Source of the DNA: a bacterium
Lineage (GTDB): Bacteria; SZUA-79; Acidulodesulfobacterales; Acidulodesulfobacteraceae
DNA length: 35,902 nt
Direction: 5' to 3'
Assembly (NCBI GenBank): GCA_021798875.1
Contig: JAJZBN010000020.1
Span: forward strand, 1-35,902
Position numbers and translations under genes: made by a program. Positions 1 through 9,156 of the stretch are shown here, one piece after another (positions within the stretch are counted from its first letter, which is position 1; each line of letters opens with the position of its first letter). A model generated the notes under the pieces. That model saw only the letters and a program-made list of their open reading frames with translations. It ran no database searches and had not been told where the DNA came from.

Positions 1-322
<322 letters not shown>

Positions 323-442
323 CAATAAATTATTATTAAGAAATTAACTGATTTGTTTTTAATGCTTTTTTAATGCGTGCTGTTTAGTTCTCAAAGACCG
401 ATCTTCATTAGCAGGTTTGTTTAATACCTAATCTCGAAGTGT
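323..442 (-). other. rRNA operon leader with boxA-like antitermination site
   Basis: This is the about 120-nt transcribed leader between the promoter and mature 16S. On the minus strand it contains GGTCTTTGAGAACTAAACAG (about 400-381), which resembles the boxA/NusB-S10 antitermination element of rRNA leaders (consensus near TGCTCTTTAACAA). The rest is AT-rich and no clear boxC or tRNA is seen. The boxA call rests on similarity and position only. Confidence 0.6.
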
Positions 443-448
443 TTAAAT

Positions 449-477
449 AGTATATAAAAATGTTAAAACAATGTCAA
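449..477 (-). promoter_or_regulatory. rRNA operon promoter (sigma70-type)
   Basis: On the minus strand a perfect -35 TTGACA (477-472) is followed, after exactly 17 bp, by TATACT (454-449), a near-consensus -10. The predicted start is about 442, some 120 nt upstream of mature 16S. The -35 box lies only 8 bases past the last base of the tyrS stop codon, with no visible terminator between them, so tyrS readthrough may add to rRNA transcription. The near-consensus boxes and 17-bp spacer match expectations for an rRNA promoter. Confidence 0.85.
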
Positions 478-485
478 GCGTTTTT

Positions 486-1817
486 TTAATCTTTTTTTAA
501 TTTTATTTTAAATATTTTTTTCTTTCCGGATTTTATAATAAATTCCTCAATATTTTCAGTTACTTGATAAAAATCCTGTCCTACTTTCGACTCGATATTT
601 TTTTCATTTAAAGTATCGAAATATATTTTGACCGCCCCCTGCTTAATAAGCCTTTTTGCTTCGCTTTTACTGGAGGCGGCATCTATTTTAACTAAAAAAT
701 TTACTATTATCTCGGAGGGAACGGAAACTAACTTAATATTTCTCTTTTCGTCCTGAATTGCTTCCCCTTTTATAAATTTGCCGTATTCTTCGGATTCAAG
801 TTCTATAGCCGTAACTTCTTCCGGATTTACTTTCTTTTGAAACTTATCTTCAAAGTATTTTAATGCTTTATCGGATTCTATTTTACCGTGGTATCTTTCT
901 ACTATTTCCTTAGCAAGTCTTTTTTTTGCAATTATCGGATTTAAATCGTTTTTTAATTCGGCTATTAAATTTTTAAATTCGTTATTCGATATAAAACTAA
1001 GTAGTTCATAGTATTTTACCATCATTTCGTCGGAAACGGACATTATCTTGCCGAACATATCGTTAGGTTCGTCTGAAACTCCTATATGGTTTCCGAGAGA
1101 TTTGCTCATTTTATTTATGCCGTCCAAGCCTTCAAGAAGCGGCATAGTCATTATAACCTGAGAATCCAAACCGAAACTTTTCATCAATTCGCGTCCTACT
1201 ATAAGATTGAATTTTTGATCGTTACCGCCTATTTCTATATCGGCTTCAAGAAACAAAGAATCGAAACCCTGAAGAAGCGGATAAATAAATTCATGCATGG
1301 CAATAGGTCTGTTATCGCGGAATCTTTTTTCAAAATCATCTTTTTCGAGCATCCTTCTTACAGTATAATTAGAAGAAATTTTAATAAATTCGTCAAGTTT
1401 TAAATTCGACAGCCACCAACTGTTAAAAAGAATTTTGGTTCTTTCGGGTTTTAAAATTTTAAAAGCTTGGGCTTTATAATCCTTAGAGTTTTTCAGTACG
1501 TCTTCTCTCGAAAGCGGTTTTCTCGTCTCAGACTTTCCCGTAGGATCGCCTATCATTGCCGTAAAATCGCCTATTATGAAATATACTATATGTCCTAATT
1601 CTTGAAAAGTCCGCAGTTTGTTTAATAAAACCGTATGTCCGAGATGTATATCCGGAGAAGTAGGATCAAAACCGGCTTTTATTTTCAGAGGTATTTTATT
1701 AGATAAGGAATATAATAGTTTTTCGCTGAGTTCTTCTTCTTTTATAAGCTCCAAACTTCCTCTCTTAATAGAGTCTATCTGCCTGTCTATTTCGATTTCT
1801 ATCTCTTTTTTTGACAT
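486..1817 (-). CDS. tyrS: Tyrosyl-tRNA synthetase
   Basis: Charges tRNA-Tyr with tyrosine in the cytoplasm. The 443-residue protein has the class I signatures: GFDPTSPDIHLGH near residues 50-62 (a HIGH-motif variant) and KMSKS near residue 240. It has the GDFTAMIGDPTGKS region typical of the bacterial TyrRS group that includes epsilon- and deltaproteobacterial enzymes. A C-terminal S4-like RNA-binding domain spans about residues 375-440. It is full length for the family. It sits first before the rRNA promoter and 20 nt downstream of ymdB, in the same direction as ymdB and rny. No clear Shine-Dalgarno sequence precedes the ATG, whose upstream sequence is ACTTAATTAAAC. Confidence 0.97.
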   Translation of the reverse strand: MSKKEIEIEIDRQIDSIKRGSLELIKEEELSEKLLYSLSNKIPLKIKAGFDPTSPDIHLGHTVLLNKLRTFQELGHIVYFIIGDFTAMIGDPTGKSETRKPLSREDVLKNSKDYKAQAFKILKPERTKILFNSWWLSNLKLDEFIKISSNYTVRRMLEKDDFEKRFRDNRPIAMHEFIYPLLQGFDSLFLEADIEIGGNDQKFNLIVGRELMKSFGLDSQVIMTMPLLEGLDGINKMSKSLGNHIGVSDEPNDMFGKIMSVSDEMMVKYYELLSFISNNEFKNLIAELKNDLNPIIAKKRLAKEIVERYHGKIESDKALKYFEDKFQKKVNPEEVTAIELESEEYGKFIKGEAIQDEKRNIKLVSVPSEIIVNFLVKIDAASSKSEAKRLIKQGAVKIYFDTLNEKNIESKVGQDFYQVTENIEEFIIKSGKKKIFKIKLKKD

Positions 1818-1837
1818 GTTTAATTAAGTGATTATTT

Positions 1838-2638
1838 TTATAAACTTATACGAATCTTTTGAATATTCTTGCTTAATTTTGTTTTTTTGTCAATAGTAAC
1901 GGCTACGCCGTTTAGTGCGATATCTTTTTCTTCCGGTTCGAATCTTTCGGGTATTCCGGTTAAATATCGTCTAATGGCTATTTCTTTATTTGTGCCGAGA
2001 ACGGAATATTTTGAGCCTACCATTCCTACATCGGTAATATAAGCGGTACCTTTAGGCAGAATAATATCGTCGTTAGTCTGTACATGAGTATGGGTACCCA
2101 TAAAAGCAGAAACTTCTCCGTCTAAATATAGCGCGAGCGCTTCTTTTTCCGAAGTAGCTTCCGCGTGAAAATCGATAATAATCGCATCGGATTTATCTCG
2201 AACTTCCTTTATAATATCTTTAGCAACCGTAAAAGGAGAATCGGACAGAGCTTTCATGAAAACTCTTCCTTCTAAATTTATAACGGCTATTTTTCTATTG
2301 AATTTAGAATTGAATATTCCAAAACCTTTTCCATGAGATAAAGAAGGGTAATTTGCGGGACGCAAAAGCCTTTCATGATTATTAATATATGGAATTATGT
2401 TTTTTTTGTCCCATATGTGGTTACCGGTAGTTATAACGTCAATGTCTAAATTAAATAAAAAATCTGCGATATCTGGAGTTATCCCCATTCCGTGGGCGGC
2501 ATTCTCTCCGTTTGCAATGATAAATTCGGAATTATACTTATCGATTAGCAAGCCTATAAGCGATTTTACCGCCAAACGCCCCGGTTTTCCAATAATATCC
2601 CCGATAAAAAGAATATTGATTTCATCGTTATTTAGCAA
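1838..2638 (-). CDS. ymdB: YmdB-family metallophosphoesterase
   Basis: A member of the TIGR00282/YmdB family of calcineurin-like phosphoesterases; family members hydrolyse 2',3'-cyclic nucleotides and are linked to RNA decay and signalling. The 266-residue protein carries metal-binding motifs in order: [10 protein letters not shown] near the N-terminus, ANGENAAHG around residue 45, TTGNHIWD around residue 75, [10 protein letters not shown] and [10 protein letters not shown]. The likely start is TTG at 2638, overlapping the rny stop by 11 nt. No in-frame ATG occurs until well inside the conserved core, and GGAA lies just upstream. Overlap with rny suggests translational coupling; rny-ymdB neighbours are common in other bacteria. 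Confidence 0.93.
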   Translation of the reverse strand: MLNNDEINILFIGDIIGKPGRLAVKSLIGLLIDKYNSEFIIANGENAAHGMGITPDIADFLFNLDIDVITTGNHIWDKKNIIPYINNHERLLRPANYPSLSHGKGFGIFNSKFNRKIAVINLEGRVFMKALSDSPFTVAKDIIKEVRDKSDAIIIDFHAEATSEKEALALYLDGEVSAFMGTHTHVQTNDDIILPKGTAYITDVGMVGSKYSVLGTNKEIAIRRYLTGIPERFEPEEKDIALNGVAVTIDKKTKLSKNIQKIRISL

Positions 2639-4190
2639 ATTCCGTAGCCCTCGTTTCCCTGATGACCGTAACTTTAATTTGACCAGGATACTGCATTGTA
2701 TTTTCTATTTTTTTTGCTATATCTTTAGATAATACTACAGAATCTTCGTCTGAAATTTTTTGACTCTGAACTATAGCCCTGATTTCTCTTCCCGCTTGTA
2801 TTACGTAACTTTTTGCAACGCCGGCAAAAGAATTTGCTATAGATTCAAGATCTTCGAGACGCTTTACGTATGTCTCGAACATTTCTTTTCTTGCGCCGGG
2901 TCTTGCGGCGCTTAGAGCGTCTGCCGCAGAAACTAAAACTGCAAGCACGCTGTTCGGTTCTTCGTCGAAATGATGCGCGGCGATAGCATGAACCACTTTT
3001 GGCGATTCGCCGAATTTTTTTGCAAGATCGGCGCCTATTATAGCATGCGAACCTTCAACTTCATGGTCGACAGCCTTGCCTATATCATGTAAAAGCCCCG
3101 CTCTTTTCGCCTGTTTAACGTTTATGTTTAATTCCGAAGCCATTATTCCGCAAAGAAATGCAACTTCTATAGAATGGTTGTACACGTTTTGAGAATAGCT
3201 CGTTCTGTATTTTAATCTGCCTAGAAGTTTAAGCAATTCAGGATGAACACCGTGAATTCCGACGTCGAAAGTCGCCTGTTCTCCCGCTTCTTTCATGGTC
3301 TGGTTAAGTTCTTCTTCGACTTTTACGACTATTTCTTCTATTCTTGCAGGATGAATTCTGCCGTCGGCAATCAATCTTTCCAAAGAAAGTTTGGCTATTT
3401 CCCTTTTTATAGGATTAAAAGAAGACAAAATAACGGCTTCAGGCGTTTCGTCTATTATTAAATCGACTCCGGTAGCGGCTTCGAGAGCGCGGATATTTCT
3501 GCCCTCCCTGCCTATAATTCTACCTTTCATTTCATCGCTTGGGAGTTGAACAGACGATATAGATTTTTCGGCAACATAATCTCCGGCATAACGTTGAATA
3601 GCCGTAGCTATAATTTCTTTTGCTTTTTTATCCGCAATCTCTCTTGTTTCGTCCTCTATTCTCTTTATTGCTTTGGCGGATTCGTGTTTAGCTTCTTCGG
3701 TTATGGAATTTATAAGAATATTTTTTGCTTCGGTTGACGTCATGCCGGATATTTTTTCTAATTCGGCAATTTTTTCTTTAATTTTTTCATCTATTAATTT
3801 TTCTTTTTCGGAAACTGCTTTTTCGGATTGAGCGAGAATTTTTTCTCTTCTCATAAAATCGCTTTCTTTTTTCTCTATCAAAGATATTCTTTTTTCTAAA
3901 TTGTCTTCTTTTATGGATAATCTTTTATCGAGCTGATTTAACTCTTGCTTTTGAAGCCTTATTTCTTCGTCGGCAATTTCCTTTATCCTGATAGATTCGG
4001 ATTTAGCGGATAAAACAGCTTCTCTCTTAATTTCTTCGGCTTTTTTTTCTGCCTCTTTAATAATATTAGCTGCTTTATAAGAAGAACTGTTTAACGAATT
4101 TTTATCTACAAAATATTTAACTAAAAAACCGACAGCGAAAAATATTGCGGCAGTAATAATTATTAAAATCGGTAAAATATATCCAGTCAT
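2628..4190 (-). CDS. rny: Ribonuclease Y
   Basis: Membrane-anchored endoribonuclease that starts mRNA decay. The 520-residue protein has an N-terminal transmembrane helix (about residues 4-26) and a long charged coiled coil (about 40-190, rich in K, E and A). A KH domain follows with [15 protein letters not shown] near residue 225. The HD-family catalytic domain contains LLHDIGKA (around residue 365) and [12 protein letters not shown], with paired His/Asp metal ligands. This is the canonical order and size. It is followed by ymdB with an 11-nt overlap and preceded by ygfA 28 nt upstream, so the folate, RNA-decay and tyrS genes may share a transcript. Confidence 0.97.
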   Translation of the reverse strand: MTGYILPILIIITAAIFFAVGFLVKYFVDKNSLNSSSYKAANIIKEAEKKAEEIKREAVLSAKSESIRIKEIADEEIRLQKQELNQLDKRLSIKEDNLEKRISLIEKKESDFMRREKILAQSEKAVSEKEKLIDEKIKEKIAELEKISGMTSTEAKNILINSITEEAKHESAKAIKRIEDETREIADKKAKEIIATAIQRYAGDYVAEKSISSVQLPSDEMKGRIIGREGRNIRALEAATGVDLIIDETPEAVILSSFNPIKREIAKLSLERLIADGRIHPARIEEIVVKVEEELNQTMKEAGEQATFDVGIHGVHPELLKLLGRLKYRTSYSQNVYNHSIEVAFLCGIMASELNINVKQAKRAGLLHDIGKAVDHEVEGSHAIIGADLAKKFGESPKVVHAIAAHHFDEEPNSVLAVLVSAADALSAARPGARKEMFETYVKRLEDLESIANSFAGVAKSYVIQAGREIRAIVQSQKISDEDSVVLSKDIAKKIENTMQYPGQIKVTVIRETRATEFAK

Positions 4191-4218
4191 TTATTATTTT
4201 CTCCTTATTCACTACAAA

Positions 4219-4794
4219 TCATAGCGCTATATCAACTTTATAGATTCCATTTTCCGTAATTATAGAGTTCATTTTTACATCTTCGGACTCAAACTCCAAT
4301 ACATCGTTTTTAATAAACTGAAAGTCGTAACAAACACCGATAAAATGAGAATTGCCTGCTTTTTTTAATGACCTGTCGAAACAACCTTTGCCATATCCGA
4401 CCCTGTTTCCGTATTTATCAAAAGCTAATCCTGGCACGAAAAAAACATCTATGTTTTTTTCGTCTATTTTATTGCTGTTTTTTGGACTTAAAATACCAAA
4501 AGAATCTCTTTTCATAAAGTCCATGCTTTCAAATTTATAAAAGCACATCTTTCCGTGGTTATCGCATAAAGGCATATAAAATTGCACATCTGCGCTTTTG
4601 TTTAGGTCAATCAGATACTCCATTCTGACCTCGTTTTTTATACTCATATATATGGCAACTTTTTTAAAAAAACTTAATAATATATAATCGTAAGCAATCT
4701 TTGAAATATTTAAGCTCGCCGCATTAATGAACGGTTCTTTTAATTGAATTCTTTTATTTTTCATTAATTCTCTTGCGTCTTTTTTATTTATCAT
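4219..4794 (-). CDS. ygfA: 5-formyltetrahydrofolate cyclo-ligase
   Basis: Converts 5-formyl-THF to 5,10-methenyl-THF with ATP, salvaging the folate pool. The 191-residue protein starts with KKDARELMKNKR, the usual N-terminal basic helix. It contains DVFFVPGLAFDKYGNRVGYGKGCFDR around residues 115-140 (split motif PGLAFD...G-x-G-x-G-x-FDR), the family's nucleotide/phosphate-binding signature. Here FDR replaces the more common YDR. It lies immediately downstream of the 6S RNA, which is itself downstream of zapA; this zapA-6S-ygfA order is classic in proteobacteria and supports both calls. Confidence 0.93.
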   Translation of the reverse strand: MINKKDARELMKNKRIQLKEPFINAASLNISKIAYDYILLSFFKKVAIYMSIKNEVRMEYLIDLNKSADVQFYMPLCDNHGKMCFYKFESMDFMKRDSFGILSPKNSNKIDEKNIDVFFVPGLAFDKYGNRVGYGKGCFDRSLKKAGNSHFIGVCYDFQFIKNDVLEFESEDVKMNSIITENGIYKVDIAL

Positions 4795-4835
4795 TTTAAA
4801 AGGCGTGACGACGGAAGATATAAAGAGAGAAAGGA

Positions 4836-5018
4836 CAACCCCGCATGTACCGAAGAGATTTTTAAAATTGGACCTAAAAAAAATAGGTGGTAACCGTTTA
4901 TCTGCTGAAAAAAGGAATATTTGTTTCCAAATTTCCTTACCGTAACAGACAGTGACAATCCCTTTCTATCCAACTGTTGGGTCAATTTTAACAACCAACA
5001 TCAAATACCGCAGGGTTT
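4836..5018 (-). ncRNA. ssrS: 6S RNA (RNA polymerase regulator)
   Basis: 6S RNA mimics an open promoter and binds sigma70-RNA polymerase. This 183-nt stretch between zapA and ygfA lies in the conserved proteobacterial location. On the minus strand the ends pair: AACCCTGC (5017-5010) with GCGGGGTT (4844-4837), 8 bp including a G-U. Further in, TTGGA pairs with TCCAA and TCTGTT with AGCAGA. The apex is GGAAATTTG-GAAA-CAAATATTCC, a long hairpin closed by a GAAA tetraloop. A local ACCTA/TAGGT hairpin lies on the 3' arm. A long, interrupted rod with a large central opening is the 6S architecture. The exact ends are uncertain by several nucleotides. A 67-codon ORF overlapping it has no protein-like features. 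Confidence 0.87.
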
Positions 5019-5051
5019 AAAAAAAAATTAAAATACCTTCAAATAATAATA

Positions 5052-5327
5052 TTAAGAGTTAGATATATATTTATATATATTGTTTACTTTTTCTAAAACC
5101 CTTCTGCTCTCGTTATTTATTTCCATTTTATCGGACATAAAATCATCCGCAATATTAAGCGCCGTTAAAACGGCTATATTAAAAGAATCTACCGAACTGG
5201 TTTTTTTAAGCACTTCATCAGCTTTTGCGTTTACGTATTCCGCTAAAGACTCCAAGTACTTTCTGTCTTTATCGCTGCTTAAAATAAACTTGCGATTTAA
5301 AATTTTTAATTCTATAAGTTCGCTCAT
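5052..5327 (-). CDS. zapA: Cell division protein ZapA
   Basis: Small FtsZ-bundling protein that stabilises the Z ring. The 91-residue protein shows the ZapA pattern: an N-terminal beta region (ELKILNRKFILSSDKD), YLESLAEYVNAKADEVLK, VLTALNIADDFM around residues 50-65, and a C-terminal coiled coil. Length matches short ZapA proteins. Its ATG overlaps the stop of the upstream coiled-coil gene by 4 nt (ATGA), pointing to coupled translation. 6S RNA begins 33 nt after its stop. Confidence 0.9.
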   Translation of the reverse strand: MSELIELKILNRKFILSSDKDRKYLESLAEYVNAKADEVLKKTSSVDSFNIAVLTALNIADDFMSDKMEINNESRRVLEKVNNIYKYISNS

Positions 5328-5578
5328 AGCTGTATAGAATCTAAATTATTTAATATTTCGTCTATTTTTTTTACTACAAAATCATTATCTTTTTCATAAG
5401 TGAAAATTTTATCTTTTAACTCTTTAATTTCGTCATCTTTTATTTTAACCTCCGCTAAAAGTTTATCTCGTTCCGTTTTAATTTTCTCAAACGATTCCTT
5501 AATTAAAATAACTTTTTCTTCTATTATGCTTAAATTATTAATATCCATTTTTTGATTTCCCGAAAATAATTCATTCAT
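5324..5578 (-). CDS. Small coiled-coil protein, ZapB-like
   Basis: An 84-residue protein, almost all predicted alpha-helical and coiled coil. Heptad-like spacing of I, L, E and K runs from about residue 15 to 65, including ERDKLLAEVKIKDDEIKELKDK. It has no signal peptide or membrane segment. It is translationally coupled (ATGA overlap) to zapA. That context and the size suggest a ZapB-type division-associated coiled coil, but coiled coils match each other easily and no diagnostic motif is visible. Treat the function as inferred from position; the ORF itself looks real because of the coupling. Confidence 0.72.
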   Translation of the reverse strand: MNELFSGNQKMDINNLSIIEEKVILIKESFEKIKTERDKLLAEVKIKDDEIKELKDKIFTYEKDNDFVVKKIDEILNNLDSIQL

Positions 5579-5617
5579 AAGTTTAATTGATATATCGATA
5601 AATTAAATTATACTAAA

Positions 5618-6361
5618 TTATGCCGAAGTGTATAAATGTGCATAAGGTCTTGCGCTTGAAGGCACAATTTTATAAAACGGTTTTTTATATATCTCTTCTA
5701 AAGATATATTGAAACTGTTTGAAAAATCTGTTAAATATTCCTTTAAAAATTTTGCATCTTTATCGTCTATTTCATAAACCTCGGCTTCATTGGAGAATTT
5801 TGAAAAATCTATTTTTTTTCTAATAAATATAGTGCCTCCATGCATACCGGAAGCAAAATAATCTATATCTAATTCATCGGAATCATCGTCTTCCAGTCCA
5901 AGCAAGACTATTACTCCACCGGCCATATATTCGGCAAAAAAACTTCCTACTTTTCCACCTATTATAATAACAGGCAGTTGTTCATTATAACCTTTCATAT
6001 GAATCCCCACCCTGTAACCCGCGTTGCCCCTGATATAGATTCTGCCGCCTCTCATGCCGTAACCTATTACGTCTCCCGCATCTCCGTTTATAATGATTTT
6101 ACCGGCATTCATAGTATTGCCGACATTGTCCTGAGCATTATTATTTACTATTAAAGTGGGACCGTCCATAAAGGCTCCCAAATCGTTTCCAGGTGTTCCG
6201 TTTATTTCGATAACCACGTCGTCGCCTTTTATCCCGTCGCCTATATAATACTGCCCGTTAACGTTTTCTATGAAAAATTTTTTAACACCGTTCAATATGC
6301 CTTCTCTTATAATCCCGTTAAGCTCTTTATAATGCATTCCGGCTGCATCGATAGTCATCAT
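5618..6361 (-). CDS. Glutamate synthase GXGXG-domain protein (GltB3-like)
   Basis: A 247-residue stand-alone version of the C-terminal beta-helix (GXGXG) domain of glutamate synthase large subunit. It shows repeated glycine-rich turns: GTPGNDLGAFMDGPT, NAQDNVGNTMNAG, GDAGDVIGYGMRGG, GNAGYRVGIHMKG, and MAGGVIVLLG. In the fused enzyme this domain is structural and helps form the ammonia tunnel. Archaea and some anaerobic bacteria encode it separately. It is the third gene of a three-gene set on the same strand (amidotransferase, FMN/Fe-S, GXGXG), 50 nt after the FMN subunit. Confidence 0.92.
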   Translation of the reverse strand: MMTIDAAGMHYKELNGIIREGILNGVKKFFIENVNGQYYIGDGIKGDDVVIEINGTPGNDLGAFMDGPTLIVNNNAQDNVGNTMNAGKIIINGDAGDVIGYGMRGGRIYIRGNAGYRVGIHMKGYNEQLPVIIIGGKVGSFFAEYMAGGVIVLLGLEDDDSDELDIDYFASGMHGGTIFIRKKIDFSKFSNEAEVYEIDDKDAKFLKEYLTDFSNSFNISLEEIYKKPFYKIVPSSARPYAHLYTSA

Positions 6362-6411
6362 ATGTCTTTTTATTGCTCCTTTTAATATATAATAATATTA
6401 TATTTTAATTT

Positions 6412-7932
6412 TTACAAGCCGGCATGCTTAATTCCTAACGCTTTTAATTCGGCGTCAGTTAATTCTATGCCTCTTAATCTTTCTCTTGAACCTCTTAAAC
6501 TTTCAATGGAATTAACGCCCATGGCACCCAACACTTCTTGTATCTCGTGGCTCCAAGCCGAAATAAGATTATATAATCTTTCTCCGTAAACTTCCGGATC
6601 CAGCCTGCGCACAAGTTCTGGTCTTTGAGTGGTAATACCCCAACTGCAGTTTCCTGTATTGCACTTTCCGCAAACATGACAGCCCATGACTATTAATGCC
6701 GCCGTCCCGATAGCAACTGCATCTGCGCCGAGGGCTATCGCTTTTATGGCATCTGCGCTGGATCTTATGCTTCCCGCGGCTATTATAGAAGCTTCGTTTC
6801 TTATGCCTTCTTCCCTTAATCTCTCGTCAACCTGTGCAAGTGCAAGTTCTATCGGTATTCCCACATGATCCCTGATAACGATAGGGGCTGCTCCGGTACC
6901 GCCCGAATATCCATCGATATAGACTATATCGGCGCCGGCTCTGACTATACCGCTTACTATTGCGGCTATATTATGAACCGCAGCTACTTTAACGGATACG
7001 GGTTTTTCGTAATCGGTCGCTTCTTTAATTGCATATATAAGCTGTCTTAAATCTTCAATCGAATAAATATCGTGATGGGGTGCGGGGGAAATAGCGTCCG
7101 TTCCTACGGGAATCATTCTTGTCCTGGAAATATCGATTCCTATTTTTTCTCCGGGAAGATGTCCGCCTATACCTGGCTTTGCACCCTGTCCTATCTTAAT
7201 TTCGACTGCAACGCCGCTGTTTAAATAATCTCTGTGAACGCCGAATCGTCCGGATGCAACCTGAACTATAATATTTTTACCGAAAGGCACTAAATCGTCG
7301 TGCAGTCCACCTTCGCCTGTATTCATAACTATACCGAGCGCCCTTGCCGCTAAAGCCATAGCTTTTTGGGCATTAAGAGAGATAGAACCGTACGACATAG
7401 CGCCGAAAACAAAGGGCGTCTGGAGTTCTATTTGAGGCGGCATTTTTGTTTTCAAAACAGGTTCGCCTCTTTCGTCAAAGTCAAAGTCTAATTTTGAAGG
7501 TTTCTTGCCGAGAAACGTTCTTAACTCCATAGGTTCTCTTAAAGGATCTATAGAAGGATTAGTAACCTGACAGGCATCTAAAAGTATATGGTCAAAATAT
7601 TTTTTATATTTAAAAGTAGTACCCATTCCCGAAATAACTATACCGCCTGTTTCCGACTGTCTCCAGATATTTTTTACGAGCGGTTCCTGCCAATTCGCAT
7701 TTTCTCTGATAACCGTAGGATTTTTAATTATAGAGATAGCTCCTTCCGGACAGTAAGTATAACACCTGCCGCATGCTACGCATTTAGAATGATCGGCGAT
7801 AATCTTGTCGCCGCCGAAACTATAAGTTCCCCATCCGCAATTTTGGATACATCTTTTGCATCTTACGCATTTATTATGATCTATGACCGCTAAATATTCG
7901 GATTGAATATTGGAAAAAGAAGATTTTGTCAT
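6412..7932 (-). CDS. Glutamate synthase FMN-binding subunit with N-terminal ferredoxin domain (archaeal type)
   Basis: Makes glutamate from 2-oxoglutarate and ammonia delivered by the amidotransferase. The 506-residue protein starts with two [4Fe-4S] motifs, CVRCKRCIQNC (about 21-31) and CVACGRCYTYC (about 51-61). A central FMN-binding barrel follows with GAMSYGSIS, GEGGLH, GQGAKPGIGG, VKVAAV, YIDGYSGGTGAAP and ADAVAIGTAAL. The 3Fe-4S motif CHVCGKCNTGNC lies near residue 422. This is the archaeal-type GltB2 architecture. It overlaps the amidotransferase gene by 4 nt (ATGA). No pyridine-nucleotide GltD partner is in the window, so the electron donor is unknown; ferredoxin or the adjacent Hdr-like protein are possibilities. 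Confidence 0.94.
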   Translation of the reverse strand: MTKSSFSNIQSEYLAVIDHNKCVRCKRCIQNCGWGTYSFGGDKIIADHSKCVACGRCYTYCPEGAISIIKNPTVIRENANWQEPLVKNIWRQSETGGIVISGMGTTFKYKKYFDHILLDACQVTNPSIDPLREPMELRTFLGKKPSKLDFDFDERGEPVLKTKMPPQIELQTPFVFGAMSYGSISLNAQKAMALAARALGIVMNTGEGGLHDDLVPFGKNIIVQVASGRFGVHRDYLNSGVAVEIKIGQGAKPGIGGHLPGEKIGIDISRTRMIPVGTDAISPAPHHDIYSIEDLRQLIYAIKEATDYEKPVSVKVAAVHNIAAIVSGIVRAGADIVYIDGYSGGTGAAPIVIRDHVGIPIELALAQVDERLREEGIRNEASIIAAGSIRSSADAIKAIALGADAVAIGTAALIVMGCHVCGKCNTGNCSWGITTQRPELVRRLDPEVYGERLYNLISAWSHEIQEVLGAMGVNSIESLRGSRERLRGIELTDAELKALGIKHAGL

Positions 7933-9071
7933 AAACTAAGCAGTCCTCCCTTCAAAGACGTCTTTTCTTTTATATCGTCAAACTCTACCGCTACAGGTTC
8001 TCCTGCTTTTGGAGACCACACCATGTCGGGAGACTGACAAACTGCCCGAATAGCTGCTTCTTCGGAAGCGACATAAGTAAAATCGCCGTTAGAAGCCGCT
8101 ACAAGCGGCCTGAGTTTTATTCTGTCGTTCATAGCTACCATACCGCCCGAATATCCAAAAACTATAGCAAAAGGTCCGTTTAAAAGCGCGCTTCCGTAAA
8201 CCTGCCTTAAAGCTGTAAAAAGCATTTTTTTGTCGTTTTCCATTTTATCTATTTTGTTATAAAACGGAAAAGCAAGTACCGATAGAGCCAAACGTACGGG
8301 AATCTTATGTTTTCTTATTAAAAGATCTAAAATGTAAGTTATAACTTCCGTGTCAGTTCTTAATGCCAGGTTATATTTATACATCTCTAAATATCTTTTA
8401 TTGATTCCGTAAGAAGATATTTCTCCGTTATGAACGATAGACCAATCCAAAAGGGTAAAAGGATGTGCGCCGCCCCACCAGCCTGGAGTATTTGTAGGAA
8501 ATCTGTTGTGCGCAGTCCACATATAACCTTCTATTTCTTCCAGCCTGTAAAAATCTGCTACGTCTTCGGGATAACCTACGCCTTTAAATGCCCCCATATT
8601 TTTTCCGCTTGAAAACACGTAAGCGCCGTCGTAATTTTGATTAATAAGCATAACGCTGTTTACCACGAAATCATCGTCTTCCAAATCGTGAAACAGTTTA
8701 TCCTGCCTGTCGGATTTAGGTTTTATAAAATAACGGTGAAGATACGGATGATCGTAAATTTTAGCGGTCTTAAAGGTAGGAATAGGCTCCTCTTTTTCTA
8801 TGATGAAATTATTTCTTAGATACTCTTCGACGTCTGACTTAGCAGAAAGGTTATCGTACATTATATGAAAAGCATAAAGATCTGCATAATCGGGATAATT
8901 GCCGTAAACCGCAAAACCGCCGCCTAAACCGTTTCCCCTATCATGTTCCACCGAAATAGCTTTTTTAATATCGCTTCCGTTGGTTTTAACTTTTTTGGCA
9001 TTTATAATACCGCATAAGCCGCAACCGGATATATCTCTTTCCGTATTAAATTTATTTTTTATTTTTAACAC
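7929..9071 (-). CDS. Class II glutamine amidotransferase subunit of glutamate synthase (GltB1-like)
   Basis: Releases ammonia from glutamine for the neighbouring FMN subunit. The 380-residue protein has an N-terminal-nucleophile amidotransferase fold. The nucleophile is probably Cys17 in SGCGLCGII, aligned with the usual CGIFGI after removal of a short propeptide. Further motifs are TAHNRFPTNTPGWWGGAHPF, WSIVHNGEISSYG, RTDTEVITY and VASEEAAIRAV, all matching the class II signature. The start is GTG at 9071, supported by AGAGG about 7 nt upstream. It is the first gene of the split glutamate synthase operon; the hdrBC-like gene ends 85 nt upstream in the same direction. Confidence 0.92.
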   Translation of the reverse strand: MLKIKNKFNTERDISGCGLCGIINAKKVKTNGSDIKKAISVEHDRGNGLGGGFAVYGNYPDYADLYAFHIMYDNLSAKSDVEEYLRNNFIIEKEEPIPTFKTAKIYDHPYLHRYFIKPKSDRQDKLFHDLEDDDFVVNSVMLINQNYDGAYVFSSGKNMGAFKGVGYPEDVADFYRLEEIEGYMWTAHNRFPTNTPGWWGGAHPFTLLDWSIVHNGEISSYGINKRYLEMYKYNLALRTDTEVITYILDLLIRKHKIPVRLALSVLAFPFYNKIDKMENDKKMLFTALRQVYGSALLNGPFAIVFGYSGGMVAMNDRIKLRPLVAASNGDFTYVASEEAAIRAVCQSPDMVWSPKAGEPVAVEFDDIKEKTSLKGGLLSL

Positions 9072-9156
9072 TTTAGTACCTCTGCTTTTCGTAAATTTAT
9101 TTATAAAGTATACTTATAATTAAATATAACATATATACGTTTTTTTAACAATAAAT

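Noticed and set aside
1086-1403. Plus-strand ORF inside tyrS, and similar antisense ORFs inside rny, ygfA, gltB, murT, metH, murI and bioF
   Set aside because: These are shadows of well-identified genes on the other strand, with low-complexity hydrophobic or Ser-rich translations and no family features.
4791-4994. 67-residue minus-strand ORF between ygfA and the zapA region
   Set aside because: It coincides with the 6S RNA structure; no protein-family features and no ribosome site.
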